Origin: an uncultured Oscillospiraceae bacterium
Lineage (GTDB): Bacteria > Bacillota > Clostridia > Oscillospirales > Acutalibacteraceae
NCBI GenBank assembly: GCA_900543525.1
Contig: UQRS01000092.1
Span: 1-7,169 of the forward strand
Direction: 5' to 3'
DNA: 7,169 nt
Below, piece after piece: positions 5,923 to 7,169 of the stretch (within the stretch, counting starts at the first letter, position 1; each line of letters begins with the position of its first letter). The notes beneath the pieces are model-generated. The model was given only the letters and a program-made list of their open reading frames with translations. It made no database searches and was not told the origin of the DNA. The translations under genes and the position numbers were made by a program.

Positions 5923-7125
5923 ATGAAACGATTGTTCGCGCTGCTTCTCCTGCTTTTGACCCTGACCGGCTGTGTCGCACCCTCCCCGACGGAGGAAAGG
6001 ACGCCCTCTGAAACGGCTGCCGCGCCGGAGCTGCGCGGGATATGGATCTCCTGCTATGAGCTGAATTTCGGCTGTCTGCCGGAGGCGGATTTCCGTGCCA
6101 AAATCGGGGAAATGTTTGACCGGGCGGCGGGCGGCGGGCTGAACGCGGTTTTTGTCCATCTGCGCGCCAACAGCGACGCCTTCTACCCTTCCGCGCGCTT
6201 CCCCTGGGCGAAGCAGTTCACCGGGAAGGATGGCAGCACGCCGGCCTTCGACACGCTCTCCGCCATGATTGAGGAGGCGCACGCCCGCGGCCTCGCCTTT
6301 CACGGATGGCTGAATCCCTACCGCATTACCGGCAGCTATTCCGGGGTCGAAGCGCTGGACGACCGGCAGCCGGCCAAGCGCTGGCTCACCGATGAGGACA
6401 GCGCCAACGACGGCTGGGCAGTTGAGGCGGCCGGCGGCCTCTACTACAACCCCGGCGTCGGAGAGGTGCAGCGCCTGATTCTGGACGGCGTGCGGGAGAT
6501 TGCGGAAAACTATCCGCTCGATGGCATCCATTTTGACGATTACTTTTATCCCACAACCGATCAGGCGTTTGACGCGGCCGCCTACAACGCCTATCTGGAA
6601 AGCGCGGGAAAGGGCGCCATGCCGCTTGACGACTGGCGGCGAACCAACGTCAACGCGCTGGTCACCGGGGTCTACAGCATCTGCAAAAGCTATGGGAAGC
6701 TTTTCGGGATCAGCCCGGCAGCCGCCATTTCAAAAAATCACAGCGATCGGAATTACACCGAGCTGTACGCGGATATTCCGCTCTGGATGTCGAACGAGGG
6801 GTATGTTGACTACATCGCGCCGCAGCTTTATTTCGGGTTTGACTATCCTTATGCAAGCTTTACCTACAACCGGCTGGTTGAAAGCTGGATGTCTCTGCCC
6901 CGGCTGGAATCGGTGAGGCTGTATGTCGGCCTTGGCACCTACAAAATCGGGACGCAGGACGCCGGCAGCACCGAGTGGATGACCGCCGACGACATCCTCA
7001 AAAGGCAGGTGCTGCTGGAAAGGGAGGCCGGCTGCGACGGATTTATCCTCTATTCCTACACCGCCTTTACGAACACGGAGCCTCTGTTTCAGACCCAGAT
7101 GCAGAATCTGCAATCCGTGCTTTAA
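5923..7125 (+). CDS. GHL10-family (PF02638, DUF187) glycoside hydrolase-like lipoprotein
   Basis: This 400-residue protein is predicted to be a lipoprotein: MKRLFALLLLLLTLTGC ends in a lipobox (LTGC) with C17 as the lipidated residue, followed by a short Pro/Thr/Glu linker. Residues 37 to about 390 form a TIM-barrel domain of the GHL10 family, seen in LRGIWIS (37-43), the GLNAVFVHLRANSDAFYPS block (72-90), GWLNPYR (128-134), LDGIHFDDYFYP (199-210), DYIAPQLYFGF (296-306) and GFILYSYTAF (373-382). Relatives include B. subtilis YngK and E. coli DigH/YddW, the latter reported to cleave peptide-free glycan strands. Acidic residues in the HFDDYFYP block are plausible catalytic groups. The ATG at 5923 is chosen because it starts the signal peptide and follows GAGGG at good spacing; an in-frame ATG at 5803 overlaps the promoter and would bury the signal. 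It likely acts at the outer face of the membrane on wall glycan; the substrate is inferred. Confidence 0.9.
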   Translation: MKRLFALLLLLLTLTGCVAPSPTEERTPSETAAAPELRGIWISCYELNFGCLPEADFRAKIGEMFDRAAGGGLNAVFVHLRANSDAFYPSARFPWAKQFTGKDGSTPAFDTLSAMIEEAHARGLAFHGWLNPYRITGSYSGVEALDDRQPAKRWLTDEDSANDGWAVEAAGGLYYNPGVGEVQRLILDGVREIAENYPLDGIHFDDYFYPTTDQAFDAAAYNAYLESAGKGAMPLDDWRRTNVNALVTGVYSICKSYGKLFGISPAAAISKNHSDRNYTELYADIPLWMSNEGYVDYIAPQLYFGFDYPYASFTYNRLVESWMSLPRLESVRLYVGLGTYKIGTQDAGSTEWMTADDILKRQVLLEREAGCDGFILYSYTAFTNTEPLFQTQMQNLQSVL

Positions 7126-7146
7126 GCGTTTAAAAAAGCACGCTTA
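7116..7146 (+). other. Overlapping inverted repeats at the 3' end of the lipoprotein gene
   Basis: Two mutually exclusive hairpins can form: cgtgcttt (7116-7123) with aaagcacg (7135-7142), and taagcgt (7123-7129) with acgctta (7140-7146). Both overlap or adjoin the stop codon. No T-run follows on the plus strand within the window, so neither qualifies as a standard intrinsic terminator. They may protect the transcript 3' end or be part of a terminator continuing past the window. Confidence 0.35.
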
Positions 7147-7169
7147 TGATCCGCAGGGTTAAATTAGAA

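Noticed and set aside
5200..6531. A 443-codon minus-strand open frame across sleL and the lipoprotein gene
   Set aside because: It overlaps two well-supported genes and the promoter between them, and its product is low-complexity Arg/Gly/Val-rich without motifs.

Overview
This window is chromosomal DNA from what looks like a spore-forming, fairly GC-rich member of the Clostridia, probably Oscillospiraceae/Ruminococcaceae-like. That placement rests on the yceD-rpmF pair, a clostridial-type glucose-6-phosphate isomerase, a DacF/PBP5-type carboxypeptidase, a SleL/YaaH-type spore cortex hydrolase and strong AGGAGG ribosome sites. It is an inference from gene content and protein style, not from a marker gene. 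There is no sign of a phage, insertion sequence, CRISPR array, tRNA or rRNA.

Layout. The left 60% is read on the minus strand. From right to left it holds a D-Ala-D-Ala carboxypeptidase (2943-4193), glucose-6-phosphate isomerase (1454-2794), a small P-loop NTPase of unknown role (973-1389), a DUF177/YceD protein (275-772) and ribosomal protein bL32 (60-242). Promoters and one terminator divide these into at least two units. A TTGAAA-17-TAATAT promoter precedes pgi plus the P-loop gene, which end at a GC-rich hairpin at 895-928. A full-consensus TTGACA-17-TATAAT promoter precedes yceD-rpmF. The right part is read on the plus strand, divergently from the carboxypeptidase. It holds a two-LysM GH18 hydrolase (4504-5796) and a GHL10-family lipoprotein (5923-7125) with its own likely promoter.

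How the genes fit together. Three of the seven genes act on peptidoglycan: one trims stem peptides, one is predicted to cleave spore cortex glycan, and one is a surface-anchored relative of a glycan-strand hydrolase. The pgi unit is central carbon metabolism, and yceD-rpmF is a ribosome biogenesis operon. Three gene starts differ from the longest open frame: yceD (772, set by promoter position and ribosome site), dacA (4193, set by the signal peptide) and sleL (TTG at 4504, set by the ribosome site and the LysM boundary). The lipoprotein start (5923) is set by its lipobox.

I found no undescribed multi-gene system. The points most worth a second look are the unassigned P-loop NTPase paired with pgi, the cell-wall cluster around the divergent dacA/sleL intergenic region, and several unexplained inverted repeats near gene ends.
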